Assembly: GCF_001612635.1 (NCBI RefSeq)
Contig: NZ_BDAV01000013.1
Location: forward strand, 248,001 to 312,000
Reading direction: 5' to 3'
Source of the DNA: Nocardia africana NBRC 100379
Lineage (GTDB): Bacteria; Actinomycetota; Actinomycetes; Mycobacteriales; Mycobacteriaceae
Length of the DNA: 64,000 bases
This document shows, piece by piece, positions 51,377 through 60,163 of the stretch (position 1 is the stretch's first letter; every line of letters begins with the position of its first letter). The notes under the pieces were generated by a model. That model saw only the letters and a list, made by a program, of their open reading frames with translations, did no database searches and was not told the origin of the DNA. The position numbers and the translations under genes are program-made.

Positions 51377-52591
51377 GTGAGGAGCCAGCCGCACGTACTC
51401 GGAGTAGTGCTAGCCGGTGGTGAGGGCAAACGACTCTTTCCCCTCACCAAGGACCGCGCCAAGCCGGCGGTCCCGTTCGGGGGTGCGTACCGCCTGATCG
51501 ACTTCGTCCTCTCCAACCTCGTCAACGCCGGTTATCTGCGCATTTGCGTGCTGACCCAGTACAAATCGCATTCCCTGGACCGGCACATCTCCCAGACCTG
51601 GCGACTGTCCGGCTTCGGCGGCGAATACATCACTCCGGTCCCGGCCCAGCAGCGGTTGGGACCGCGCTGGTATACGGGCAGCGCCGACGCGATCATGCAG
51701 TCGCTGAATCTGATCTACGACGAGGACCCCGACTACATCGTGGTGTTCGGCGCCGACCACGTCTATCGCATGGATCCCGAACAGATGGTCGCCCATCACA
51801 TCGACTCCGGTGCGGGGGTGACCGTGGCCGGAATCCGGGTGCCGCGCAGCGAGGCGAGCGCGTTCGGCTGTATCGATTCCGACGAATCGGGCCGTATCAC
51901 GCAATTTCTGGAGAAACCGGTCCATCCGCCGGGCACGCCCGACGATCCGAATATGACCTTCGCCTCGATGGGCAATTACGTCTTCACCACGAAGGTGCTG
52001 GTCGACGCGATTCGTGCCGATGCCGACGATGTCGATTCCGATCACGACATGGGCGGCGACATCATTCCGGCGCTGGTCTCCCAGGGGCAGGCCGGCGTCT
52101 ACGATTTCGCCCGCAACGACGTTCCCGGCTCCACGGACCGCGACCGCGGCTACTGGCGCGACGTCGGGACGATCGACGCCTTCTACGCGGCCCATATGGA
52201 TCTGGTCTCGGTGCACCCTATCTTCAATCTCTACAACAAGCACTGGCCCATTCGAGGCACGGCGGAGAATCTGGCGCCCGCGAAATTCGCGCAGGGCGGG
52301 CTAGCCCAGGAGTCCATCGTGGGCGCGGGCAGCATCCTGTCCGCGGCGACAGTGCGCAATTCGGTGCTGAGTTCGAATGTGTTCATCGAGGACGGGGCGA
52401 CCGTCGAGGGCAGTGTGCTGATGCCCGGGGTGCGAATCGGCCGCGGCGCGGTGGTGCGGCGCGCGATCCTGGACAAGAACGTGATGGTCGGCGAGGGCGA
52501 GATCATCGGCGTCGATCGCGACCGCGACCGCGAGCGGTTCGCGGTGAGCAACGGCGGCGTGGTCACCGTCGGCAAGGGCGTCTGGGTCTGA
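51377..52591 (+). CDS. glgC: Glucose-1-phosphate adenylyltransferase
   Basis: 404-aa enzyme making ADP-glucose from ATP and glucose-1-phosphate, the committed step of glycogen/alpha-glucan synthesis. It has VLAGGEGKRLFPLTKDRAKP (nucleotide-binding loop), GSADAI, FGADHVYRMD (Asp), FLEKP and the C-terminal left-handed beta-helix (SVLSSNVFIEDGATVEGSVL). GTG 51377 gives exactly the 404 residues of M. tuberculosis GlgC and matches its start (VRSQPHVLGVVLAGG). It is divergent from glgM. Confidence 0.95.
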   Translation: MRSQPHVLGVVLAGGEGKRLFPLTKDRAKPAVPFGGAYRLIDFVLSNLVNAGYLRICVLTQYKSHSLDRHISQTWRLSGFGGEYITPVPAQQRLGPRWYTGSADAIMQSLNLIYDEDPDYIVVFGADHVYRMDPEQMVAHHIDSGAGVTVAGIRVPRSEASAFGCIDSDESGRITQFLEKPVHPPGTPDDPNMTFASMGNYVFTTKVLVDAIRADADDVDSDHDMGGDIIPALVSQGQAGVYDFARNDVPGSTDRDRGYWRDVGTIDAFYAAHMDLVSVHPIFNLYNKHWPIRGTAENLAPAKFAQGGLAQESIVGAGSILSAATVRNSVLSSNVFIEDGATVEGSVLMPGVRIGRGAVVRRAILDKNVMVGEGEIIGVDRDRDRERFAVSNGGVVTVGKGVWV

Positions 52592-52602
52592 GCCCCGAAT
52601 TC

Positions 52603-52620
52603 GAGCCGGGCGGCCGGCTC
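52603..52620. terminator. Short bidirectional hairpin after glgC
   Basis: GAGCCGG-GCGG-CCGGCTC, a 7-bp stem between glgC and the convergent small membrane gene. Confidence 0.5.
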
Positions 52621-52867
52621 AGCGGCCCGGCATCGGATACTGCGGCGGCGGGGCCGGTTCGGTGACACCCGGGCTCTCCGGCGTGTAGCAGAATGGCGTG
52701 CAGGTACCGTGCGGCACTCTCGGATACCTCGACGGATCGTCGAACTTGTCGTCACTGACCAGCAACATCACCAGCAGTGCCACGAAGACCGCCGCGCCGA
52801 GGCTGACGAGAGCCAGGACCAGCCACCCGCGAGGCGCGACCTCGATCAGGATTCCGCGCTCGTACAC
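52619..52867 (-). CDS. Small single-pass membrane protein, function unknown
   Basis: 82-aa protein. A short basic N-terminus, one transmembrane helix (GWLVLALVSLGAAVFVALLVMLLV) and an outside tail with two Cys (GTCTPFCYTPES) and Pro-rich end. GTG 52867 with GGGGAGT upstream is a reasonable start. It is not recognised as a known family; composition and the clean helix favour a real gene, but support is limited. Confidence 0.5.
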   Translation of the reverse strand: MYERGILIEVAPRGWLVLALVSLGAAVFVALLVMLLVSDDKFDDPSRYPRVPHGTCTPFCYTPESPGVTEPAPPPQYPMPGR

Positions 52868-52945
52868 TCCCCGCCTCCCGGTACCGCCGAATTACCCACT
52901 GTGCCAATGGTATCGGCAGTCCGATGCTCCCGGCCACGGAAAGTG

Positions 52946-52980
52946 CCGCCCGGCGCTCCGCAACGGGAGCGGCCGGGCGG
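52946..52980 (-). terminator. Terminator of the RaaS-controlled ABC operon
   Basis: CCGCCCGGCGCTCC / GGAGCGGCCGGGCGG, a 14-bp stem with one bulge, 17 bp past the ABC permease stop. Confidence 0.7.
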
Positions 52981-52996
52981 CGAAATGCCCTGCGGA

Positions 52997-54655
52997 TCAG
53001 CGCAGATCGCGTCGGCGCCAGCCCGCGAGTCCGACCGCGGTGATCACCGCCGCGAGCACCAGCAGCACGATCACCGGCACAGCACGGAAGTCCTCGGCAG
53101 GCAGTTTCGGCAGATGACCGTAGGGGTTGAGGTCCAGAACCCATTGCGGCATACCGGAGATCGAGCCGAGCAGATAGATCGCCACCCCAGCGGTGAACAC
53201 ACCCCACGCCACCGGAGTCCAGCGCGGCAGCAGTCCGAACAGCAGCACGGTGATCGCGGTGAACACCCACACCGCGGGAATCTGGATCATCGCCGCGCTC
53301 AGCGCCTGCGGGAATTTGCCGCCTACATCCGATGCGGCGAGCCCGTAGGCCAGGCCGCCGATCACGCCGGAGGCGAACAGCGCCAGCACCGGACCGCCGA
53401 AGGCGAAGATCAGATGACTTGCGGCCCAGCGGATTCGGCCGACGGCGCCGGTGAGGACGGTTTCGGCGCGATCGTCGTTCTCCTCCGCGTACATCCGCAG
53501 CGCGGCCGAGATCGAGAAGGCCGCCGCGCCCAGGCCGACCATCGAGAAGGCGGTGTTCAGAAAGGCCTGTTCCACCCCCTGCGAGCCGCCGAGCCGGGCG
53601 ATGATGTCGCGCACGGTCTGGCTCGAGCCGATCTCGTCGCCGATGCCGTGCACGACGCTGCCGATGATCAGACCGTAGAGCGCGAGCCCCACCGTCCATG
53701 CCGCCAGGGTGCCGCGCTGCAACCGCCAGGCCAGCCCGAACGGGCCGCCCAGCAGGGCCGATCCGGTCGCGGGACCGGGCCGGTCGGCGATCAGTCCGGC
53801 CCCCGTGTCGCGCCGCCGCAGCAGCGTGTAGGCGACCGCGACCAGCACCACCGTGGTCACCGCATGCAGTAGCAGCACCCACCAGCGATCGCCCGCGAAG
53901 GGACGGACCTGCAGGGACCAGCCCTGCGGCGCCAGCCAGGTCAGGATATCGGTCGGACCGTCACCGGCCCGCGCGTCGCCGATGGCACGGAGTGTGAAGG
54001 TCACCGCCAGTACCGCCAGGGCGATGCCACGGGCCAGCCGCGCGCTCGCGCTCAGCTGCGCGGCGACCGCGGCGACGGCCGCGAAGACGATGCCCGAGGC
54101 GGCCAGCGCCGCGCCGAAGGCCAGCGAGCCGTTGAACGGCACTCCCGACGAGGCGATGCTCAGCGTCGCGACGATTCCGACCGCCACGCAGGCGGCACAG
54201 GTCAGCAGCAGGGTCGCGGACAGCGCGGCGAAGCGGCCCACCCGGGTCGAGGCGAGCAACTCCTCGCGTCCGGTTTCCTCCTCGGCTCGGGTGTGCCGGA
54301 TGACGGTGAGAATGGTGGCGATGCCGATCAGGGTGTAGAAGGCCCCCGGCTTCCACGCTCCGGCCGCACCGAGGCTGGTGTTGTAGATCGGGCCGTACAA
54401 CGCCAGCTGCGCCGGGCTGGACAGGATGGTGTGCGCGAAATTCTGCAGATCGGCCGGCGACGAGTACAGATTCTTCACGCTGGAGAAGTAGACGCTGCCC
54501 AGCGGCGCCGAGAACAGCAGCACCCACAGCGGCAGGACGATCCGGTCCCGCCGCAGATACAGGCGCAGCAGCTGCCCGGTGCCGGTGAAATCCGAAGCCC
54601 GGGTGAATGTTTCGGCGAAACCGCCGTGCGGGCGGTCGAGGCTCGCGGTGGTCAT
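52997..54655 (-). CDS. ABC exporter permease (Rv1217c-like)
   Basis: 552-aa membrane protein with about 12 hydrophobic segments in two ABC-2-like halves, starting RASDFTGTGQLLRLYLRRDRIVLPLW. It matches the M. tuberculosis Rv1217c/Rv1218c tetronasin-like exporter in size and place. ATG 54655 overlaps the ATPase stop (ATGA). With the upstream ATPase it forms an efflux pump; the M. tuberculosis homologue exports several antibiotic classes. Confidence 0.88.
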   Translation of the reverse strand: MTTASLDRPHGGFAETFTRASDFTGTGQLLRLYLRRDRIVLPLWVLLFSAPLGSVYFSSVKNLYSSPADLQNFAHTILSSPAQLALYGPIYNTSLGAAGAWKPGAFYTLIGIATILTVIRHTRAEEETGREELLASTRVGRFAALSATLLLTCAACVAVGIVATLSIASSGVPFNGSLAFGAALAASGIVFAAVAAVAAQLSASARLARGIALAVLAVTFTLRAIGDARAGDGPTDILTWLAPQGWSLQVRPFAGDRWWVLLLHAVTTVVLVAVAYTLLRRRDTGAGLIADRPGPATGSALLGGPFGLAWRLQRGTLAAWTVGLALYGLIIGSVVHGIGDEIGSSQTVRDIIARLGGSQGVEQAFLNTAFSMVGLGAAAFSISAALRMYAEENDDRAETVLTGAVGRIRWAASHLIFAFGGPVLALFASGVIGGLAYGLAASDVGGKFPQALSAAMIQIPAVWVFTAITVLLFGLLPRWTPVAWGVFTAGVAIYLLGSISGMPQWVLDLNPYGHLPKLPAEDFRAVPVIVLLVLAAVITAVGLAGWRRRDLR

Positions 54656-55617
54656 TTCGTCGCCTCGCTCAATGCTTGCTCCTCGCGCGACGCCGCGGTG
54701 TGCGCGGGTCGCCGGGCGTCGGCCGGCGCGTCGCCGCCGAGCGAATAGTGGCGCAGGAACAGCTCTTCCAGCGTCGGCGGCTGGCTGACCAGGCTGCGCA
54801 CTCCGGCGTCGCCGAGCACGCGGATCAGTTCGCCGAGATGGTCGCTGTCGACCTGGCAGTGCAGCGTGTGGTCCTCGATCGTGACGTCCTCGACGCCCGC
54901 GATGGCGCCGATATCGCCCGGGTCGCCGATGAGTTCGGCCTTGATCGACGTGCGGCTGAGATGACGCATCTCGGCCAGGGTGCCACTCTCGACGGTCTTG
55001 CCGGCGCGGATGATCGTGACCCGATCACACAGCGCCTCCACCTCGGAGAGGATGTGGCTCGACAGCAGTACGGTGGCGCCGCGCGCGGCCGCCTCTCGCG
55101 CACATTCACGAAAGACCTGTTCCATCAAGGGATCCAGGCCCGAGGTGGGTTCGTCGAGCAGCAGCAGTCGCGCGTTCGAGGAGAAGGCGGAGACGAGCGC
55201 GACCTTCTGCCGGTTGCCCTTGGAGTAGGCGCGCGCCTTCTTGCGCGGATCGAGCTCGAAGCGCTCGATCATCTCGGCGCGACGCCCGGTATCGATCCCA
55301 CCGCGCATCCGCGCCAGCAGATCGATGGTCTCCCCGCCCGACAGCGACGGCCACAGTGTGACATCGCCCGGAACGTAGGCGATATCGCGATGCAGCTCGA
55401 CCGCGTCGCTCCACGGATCACGCCCGAGCACCCGGGCCTCCCCCGAGGTGCGCGCCAGGATGCCGAGCAGAATGCGGATGGTGGTCGACTTGCCGGACCC
55501 GTTGGGCCCGAGGAAGCCGTGCACCTCTCCCTCGGCGACCTCGAGGTCGAGGCCGTCCAGGGCGCGTACCGATCCGAAATGCTTGTGCAGGTTCCGGACC
55601 TCGATTGCCGATGACAT
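54652..55617 (-). CDS. ABC exporter ATPase (Rv1218c-like)
   Basis: 321-aa nucleotide-binding subunit. It has Walker A LGPNGSGKSTT (about 39-49), Q-loop region YVPGDVTLWPSL, signature YSKGNRQKVALV (about 140), Walker B LLLLDEPTSGLD (about 162) and H-loop LSSHIL. The signature is the degenerate YSKGNRQK form of DrrA-type exporters. ATG 55617 has AAGGAG 7 bp upstream; the long open frame to 55914 runs into the regulator gene. It is the second gene of raaS-ATPase-permease. Confidence 0.9.
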   Translation of the reverse strand: MSSAIEVRNLHKHFGSVRALDGLDLEVAEGEVHGFLGPNGSGKSTTIRILLGILARTSGEARVLGRDPWSDAVELHRDIAYVPGDVTLWPSLSGGETIDLLARMRGGIDTGRRAEMIERFELDPRKKARAYSKGNRQKVALVSAFSSNARLLLLDEPTSGLDPLMEQVFRECAREAAARGATVLLSSHILSEVEALCDRVTIIRAGKTVESGTLAEMRHLSRTSIKAELIGDPGDIGAIAGVEDVTIEDHTLHCQVDSDHLGELIRVLGDAGVRSLVSQPPTLEELFLRHYSLGGDAPADARRPAHTAASREEQALSEATK

Positions 55618-55642
55618 CGAAATCTCCTTGCGAGACGAGGGT

Positions 55643-56296
55643 TCACATTTCGGCGAGCAACGAGTCGAGCACCGAGGAATCGGTGAACAGGCCGTGGGTG
55701 TTGACCTCCATGGCCGGCAGCACCATCTGGTCGGCATACTCGCGCAACGCTTGTCGAAAGTCGAGCTTTCCTTCGTGGCGGGCGGCGTAGAGCTGCAGGA
55801 AGAAGAAGAATCCACCGCCGTTCTGCACCGCCAGATAGTTCGCCGTCGCCGACAAGTCCCTGGGCCGGCGCAACGTGCCGGCCTCGATACCGACCTCGAG
55901 GTAGGACTCCACATCCGCGCGCAGCTGATCGAACAGCGAGGTCATCAGCGTGCCGCCGGCCTGGAAGCTGCGCATCAGATACGCGGTGTAGGGCGCGAAC
56001 TCCTCGATGTCGGCGAGGGCCTTCAGGGTCGAATTCGGCGAGGGCTGCTGGACGTATTCCGTCTTCGCGGCACGGATGACGGCACGTACGTGCTCGTCAC
56101 ACGCCTCGCGCAAGCCGTCCTTGGAACCGAAGTGGTGATTGACGAGTCCGGGCGAAACCCCCGCCGCCTTGGCGATGGCCCGCACTCCGACCCCGAATCC
56201 CTCTTCTCCGAAGACGACGATCGCCGCGTCCCGGATCCGGGCGGGCGTGCTCAGGTCCGAGGTGGGTCCTTCCGATACGGCTGCTCCCTTAAACAC
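55643..56296 (-). CDS. raaS: TetR-family regulator RaaS (Rv1219c-like)
   Basis: 217-aa TetR repressor with HTH STPARIRDAAIVVFGEEGFGVGVRAIAKAAGVSPGLVNHHFGSKDGL (about 16-62) and a larger ligand domain (FFFFLQLY). In M. tuberculosis RaaS represses the Rv1218c-Rv1217c efflux genes and aids survival under antibiotics; the same three-gene order is seen here. GTG 56296 sits 6 bp after TATATT and inside the first operator repeat, so autorepression and a leaderless mRNA are likely. Confidence 0.88.
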   Translation of the reverse strand: MFKGAAVSEGPTSDLSTPARIRDAAIVVFGEEGFGVGVRAIAKAAGVSPGLVNHHFGSKDGLREACDEHVRAVIRAAKTEYVQQPSPNSTLKALADIEEFAPYTAYLMRSFQAGGTLMTSLFDQLRADVESYLEVGIEAGTLRRPRDLSATANYLAVQNGGGFFFFLQLYAARHEGKLDFRQALREYADQMVLPAMEVNTHGLFTDSSVLDSLLAEM

Positions 56297-56325
56297 ATGT
56301 TCAATATACTAAACACTCGTTCAAT
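56291..56325. promoter_or_regulatory. Two RaaS operator copies, 20 bp apart
   Basis: AAACACATGTTCAAT (56291) and AAACACTCGTTCAAT (56311) are repeated at exactly 20 bp. With the flanking bases each is an imperfect palindrome of the type TTnAACAC-GTTCAA. They cover the raaS -10 and start codon. Confidence 0.7.
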
Positions 56326-56443
56326 CCGCACGCAAGAGCCGGCCCCGACAAATTTCGGACGATGAACGCGCAGGTAGACAGCGTTCGGCGAGCTAATCCC
56401 GGAACCGGCCCGATCCAACCCCTCGGGCAACTCCGAGCGGCGA

Positions 56444-57091
56444 CTAGCCGCGGGAGGCGCAGAGCAGCCCGTCGCCGACCGGGATCAGCACGCTGGTCAG
56501 GTCGGGATCTTCGGCCACGGCCCGGGTTGCCGCCCGCACCGCCTGGGTCGCGGCGTCGCGCTGCGCCGGATCGGGCACCCGCCCACCCAGCAGCGCGTTG
56601 TACATCAGCACCGCCCCGCCCTCGCGCAGCAAACGTACGGCCTGCTCGACGTATTGCGGGTGTTCGAGCGGGGCCGCATCGATGAACACCAGGTCGTAGG
56701 CGCCGTCGGCGAGCCGGGGCAGCACGTCCAGCGCACGGCCGTTGATCAGCCGGGTGCGCGCGGGCGCGATATCGGCCGCGCGGAAGGCGTCCTTGGCCGC
56801 ACGCTGATGTTCCGGCTCGGAGTCGATCGTGGTCAGCGTGCCGTCCTCGCGCATGCCGTCGAGCAGCCACAGGCCGCTGATTCCGGCGCCGGTGCCGACC
56901 TCGACCACCGCTCGGGCGCCGAGCAGCTGGGCGTACATGCTGAGCAGCGCTCCCACCGACGGCGGCACCGGTGCGGCGCCCAGTTCGGTGGCCCGCTCCC
57001 GCGCGGCGATGAGAATCTCGTCCTCGACCACGGAATCCTCCACGTAGGCGAGGTTGCGCTGCAGGGCCGATGCCGCTGGGATGTGGCTCAC
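56444..57091 (-). CDS. O-methyltransferase (Rv1220c-like)
   Basis: 215-aa class I SAM-dependent methyltransferase of the catechol-O-methyltransferase type: VVEVGTGAGISGLWLL (SAM loop, about 62-77), TIDSEPEH (acidic ribose ligand), YDLVFIDAAP (metal/substrate Asp). It corresponds to Rv1220c next to sigE. GTG 57091 stands 7 bp after TAGCCT (57104-57099 on the minus strand), a leaderless arrangement; the open frame to 57184 lacks conservation. Substrate unknown. Confidence 0.85.
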   Translation of the reverse strand: MSHIPAASALQRNLAYVEDSVVEDEILIAARERATELGAAPVPPSVGALLSMYAQLLGARAVVEVGTGAGISGLWLLDGMREDGTLTTIDSEPEHQRAAKDAFRAADIAPARTRLINGRALDVLPRLADGAYDLVFIDAAPLEHPQYVEQAVRLLREGGAVLMYNALLGGRVPDPAQRDAATQAVRAATRAVAEDPDLTSVLIPVGDGLLCASRG

Positions 57092-57241
57092 GAATATGAG
57101 GCTAACGGCGGGGCAGTCCGGGGGCGCGACGACGGCCGGTGTTTTTCTCAGGTGTCCCTCAGCCTCCCCATACCACCGGCACATCGGGAACCGCCAGAGT
57201 ATTGACCAAGCAAGGGCCGGCCGACCGCCGGACGGCGCCCG

Positions 57242-57267
57242 GGAACACCGGACTCAGGTTCGGGGTT
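57242..57267 (+). promoter_or_regulatory. Candidate ECF-type promoter of sigE
   Basis: GGAAC (57242-57246), 18 bp, GTT (57265-57267): the spacing of SigH/SigR-type promoters. In mycobacteria sigE has several promoters, one SigH-dependent. Confidence 0.4.
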
Positions 57268-57297
57268 ACACCCGGTACGCGACGACCACCAGTCGTC

Positions 57298-58140
57298 GTG
57301 CGCCTACCACGGTCCCGAGTAGGAGGTCACCCCATCCACAAGGTCGATGCGGCGCGCGAGTACGCCACCCTGCCCGAGTCGAGTCTGCCTATCGGCGTCT
57401 CGGCCGATTACGAGCTGCCCGGTGCCGCTCGTAGCGATGTCCGTACCGAGGTCGAGGTTCGTCCGGAAGCCGAAGCCGGTCCCGCACTGCGGGCCGACGT
57501 CGACAACGGCGCCGACTTCGACGATACCGAATCCGTCGCGGGCGATGCCGCGGACGACGACGCGCTGAGCGGTACCGCCGCCTTCGACGCCACCGGCGAC
57601 CGCACCATGATGCCGTCCTGGGACGAATTGGTGCGCGAGCACGCCGACCGGGTGTACCGGCTCGCCTACCGCCTGACCGGTGACCCGCAGGATGCCGAGG
57701 ATCTCACCCAGGAGACCTTCATCCGGGTCTTCCGCTCGCTGCAGAACTACCAGCCCGGCACGTTCGAGGGCTGGCTGCACCGGATCACCACGAACCTGTT
57801 CCTCGACATGGTCCGCCGGCGCAACCGCATCCGGATGGAAGCGCTGCCCGAGGACTACGACCGGGTGCCGTCCGAGGGCCCCGGACCCGAGCAGGTCTAT
57901 CACGATGCCCGGCTGGATCCGGACCTGCAGCGGGCGCTCGACGCGCTGGCCCCGGAGTTCCGCGCGGCCGTCGTGCTGTGCGATATCGAGGGTCTGTCCT
58001 ACGAGGAGATCGGCGCTACCCTCGGGGTGAAGTTGGGTACCGTGCGCAGCCGGATCCACCGCGGCCGTCAGGCACTACGGGAATACCTTGCGCATAATGG
58101 TTCTCAGCAGCGGTTCGCCGCTGAGGAGAAAGTCGGGTAA
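57298..58140 (+). CDS. sigE: ECF sigma factor SigE (envelope stress)
   Basis: ECF sigma factor. The core is near-identical in text to mycobacterial SigE: MPSWDELVREHADRVYRLAYRL (region 2), DAEDLTQETFIRVFRS, NYQPGTFEGWLHRITTNLF, and region 4 LAPEFRAAVVLCDIEGLSYEEIGATLG. The poorly conserved acidic N-terminus makes the start uncertain. GTG 57298 is used here, but a perfect AGGAGGT at 57321 stands 6 bp before an in-frame ATC (57334), which would give 268 residues, close to the 257 of M. tuberculosis. RseA, HtrA and TatB follow, so this is the surface-stress module controlled by RseA. Confidence 0.92.
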   Translation: MRLPRSRVGGHPIHKVDAAREYATLPESSLPIGVSADYELPGAARSDVRTEVEVRPEAEAGPALRADVDNGADFDDTESVAGDAADDDALSGTAAFDATGDRTMMPSWDELVREHADRVYRLAYRLTGDPQDAEDLTQETFIRVFRSLQNYQPGTFEGWLHRITTNLFLDMVRRRNRIRMEALPEDYDRVPSEGPGPEQVYHDARLDPDLQRALDALAPEFRAAVVLCDIEGLSYEEIGATLGVKLGTVRSRIHRGRQALREYLAHNGSQQRFAAEEKVG

Positions 58141-58205
58141 ACAGCGGTGCAGCGCCGCGGCCGTGCCCGGCGAAGCTGTAGTCCGTCGGAAGGGTGTGCA
58201 TCCGT

Positions 58206-58595
58206 ATGACCGGCGAGGGTCGTTTCGCCCCCACCGAACACCTGGCCAGTGAGGCCGTCGTCGCCTATGTCGACGGCGAGCTGAGAATGAACGCCTATCT
58301 GCGCGCGGCCGAACATCTGTCCCGCTGTCCCGAATGCGCCGCCGAGGTCGAGGCGCAGCAGCAGGCCCGGGTGGCATTGCGCCGGGCGGCACAAATGCAG
58401 ATTTCCGCGCCGACCGACCTGCAGGACACGCTGAGCCGAATTCCGCTGGCCGACCTGACCGGAAGTAGCACCGACAATATGTCGCGCGGCGCGAGTTTCC
58501 TCGGCCTGCGGGCGGATTCGTTCCGTTTCGCCTCCTCCTCGAATCGAGAAATGGGATTCGAGAGCAGGCGGTGGACGGGATGGTGGCGCAAGTAG
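58206..58595 (+). CDS. rseA: Anti-sigma factor RseA (zinc ZAS family)
   Basis: 129-aa cytosolic anti-SigE factor. It has HLASEAVVAYVDGELRMNAYLRAAEHLSRCPECAAEV with the zinc HxxxCxxC motif (about residues 37-44), as in mycobacterial RseA. In M. tuberculosis it is degraded by ClpC1P2 after phosphorylation, freeing SigE. ATG 58206 is chosen; GAAGGG lies about 13 bp upstream. It is 65 bp after sigE and its last bases overlap the htrA open frame. Confidence 0.88.
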   Translation: MTGEGRFAPTEHLASEAVVAYVDGELRMNAYLRAAEHLSRCPECAAEVEAQQQARVALRRAAQMQISAPTDLQDTLSRIPLADLTGSSTDNMSRGASFLGLRADSFRFASSSNREMGFESRRWTGWWRK

Positions 58596-60154
58596 AGTTT
58601 GCGAACGTGACCACCGAATCGACGCCGTCCGCTTCATCGGATTCGGCGGCCAGGGGGAACCTGAGGCCGTCGGACGCGCCCGTGCTGGGGCCGCGCCCGG
58701 TGTACCGCCCGGATATCGATAAACACACCGCCCGCGCTTTCCGCCGCCCCGAGGGCCAGGCCGGATCTTTCGCACCGCACACTCAGCCCGCGCCCACGCC
58801 GCGGCACGACACTCCCGAATTGGTCAATCGCCCGCCGGACGCGGTGCTGGCCGAGGCCTTCGGACGGCCCGCGGGTTCGGACGAGCTCCTGCAGCGCGAC
58901 CCCGAGGCCGGGGCCGACACGCCCGAGACGAGCGCACCGGTCGATCCGTGGCGCGATCCCGCGGCCGCGGCCCGCCTCGGCGATCCCGCCCTCCACATCC
59001 CCGCCCCGCAGCCGCTGCCGCCGGGTGCCAAGCTCGGTGCCCGCGAGGTGCTGTTCGGCGGCAAGGTAGCGCCCAAGGCATTGGCCGTCCTGGGTGTGGT
59101 CGCCCTGGTCATCGGCGTGCTCGGCGGCCTGGTGGGCCGATTCACCGCCGAGAACACCGGGGCGCTGACCTCGCGCAAGATCGCACTGCAGCAGGAGAGC
59201 AACACCGACAAACCGCACAGCCAGGTTGCCAAGGTGGCCGACGCCGTCCTGCCCTCGGTCGTCTCGATCCGCGAGACCGTCGGCGACAACGGTGCCCTGG
59301 GCTCGGGCGTGGTCATCGACGGCAACGGCTATATCGTCACCAACAATCACGTCATCTCGATGGCGGCACAGGACAAATCCGGACGCGCCAAGATCCAGGC
59401 CACCTTCTCCGACGGTACGAAGGCCCCGGCCAAGCTGGTGGGCCGCGACCCGAAGACCGACCTCGCGGTGCTGAAGGTCGACGTCAAGAACCTCACCGTG
59501 GCCCGGCTCGGGAAGTCCGGCGATGTGCAGGTCGGTGACGACGTGCTGGCCGTCGGCTCGCCGCTGGGCCTGAGCAAGACCGTCACCTCCGGCATCGTCA
59601 GCGCGTTGCATCGCGCGATCCAGGAGAGCCCGGAAGCCGGCGACGACACCGCCGGCGCCTTCGACGCCGTGCAGACCGACGCGGCGATCAACCACGGAAA
59701 CTCCGGCGGCGCCCTGGTCGACGGCGAGGGCCGGTTGATCGGGATCAACACCGCCATCCGCAGCGAGAGCGGCGGATCGGTCGGCCTCGGCTTCGCGATT
59801 CCGGTGGATCTGGTGCAGCGGGTCTCGCAGACCCTCATCCGCGACGGTGTGATGTATCACCCGTGGCTCGGCGTCAGCGCGAAGACCAAGCAGGTCGAAA
59901 ACGACGTCATGAGCGGCGCCGCGGTGGCCGATGTGGTCGGCAACAGCCCCGCCGCCAAGGCGGGTATCGCCGAAGGTGACGTGATCGTCAAGGTGGGTGA
60001 TCGGCAGGTCACCGAGCCGGCCGAACTCACCGTCGCCGTCCAGTCCCACCAGATCGGCGAGACCGTGAATTTCCAATTGATCCGCGACGGCCGTCAGGTC
60101 GATGTGCCGGTGACGCTGGAATCCGATAAAAACGCCCCGCAGCCACCCCAGTAG
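58571..60154 (+). CDS. htrA: Membrane serine protease HtrA
   Basis: 527-aa HtrA/DegP-type protease. It has a cytoplasmic Pro-rich region with the conserved blocks PVYRPDIDKHTARAF and DPWRDPAAAARLG, one transmembrane helix (ALAVLGVVALVIGVLGGLVG, about 172-192), the protease domain with His in TNNHVIS, Asp in KTDLAVLK and Ser in NHGNSGGALV (about 378), and a C-terminal PDZ domain. It matches M. tuberculosis HtrA (Rv1223). GTG 58571, ATG 58580 and GTG 58607 are all possible starts; none has a strong Shine-Dalgarno. Envelope proteolysis under SigE control. Confidence 0.9.
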   Translation: MDGMVAQVEFANVTTESTPSASSDSAARGNLRPSDAPVLGPRPVYRPDIDKHTARAFRRPEGQAGSFAPHTQPAPTPRHDTPELVNRPPDAVLAEAFGRPAGSDELLQRDPEAGADTPETSAPVDPWRDPAAAARLGDPALHIPAPQPLPPGAKLGAREVLFGGKVAPKALAVLGVVALVIGVLGGLVGRFTAENTGALTSRKIALQQESNTDKPHSQVAKVADAVLPSVVSIRETVGDNGALGSGVVIDGNGYIVTNNHVISMAAQDKSGRAKIQATFSDGTKAPAKLVGRDPKTDLAVLKVDVKNLTVARLGKSGDVQVGDDVLAVGSPLGLSKTVTSGIVSALHRAIQESPEAGDDTAGAFDAVQTDAAINHGNSGGALVDGEGRLIGINTAIRSESGGSVGLGFAIPVDLVQRVSQTLIRDGVMYHPWLGVSAKTKQVENDVMSGAAVADVVGNSPAAKAGIAEGDVIVKVGDRQVTEPAELTVAVQSHQIGETVNFQLIRDGRQVDVPVTLESDKNAPQPPQ

Positions 60155-60157
60155 CCT
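60152..60157 (+). promoter_or_regulatory. -10 element of predicted leaderless tatB mRNA
   Basis: TAGCCT, overlapping the htrA stop region, 6 bp before ATG 60164. Confidence 0.45.
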
Positions 60158-60163
60158 GGTCTT

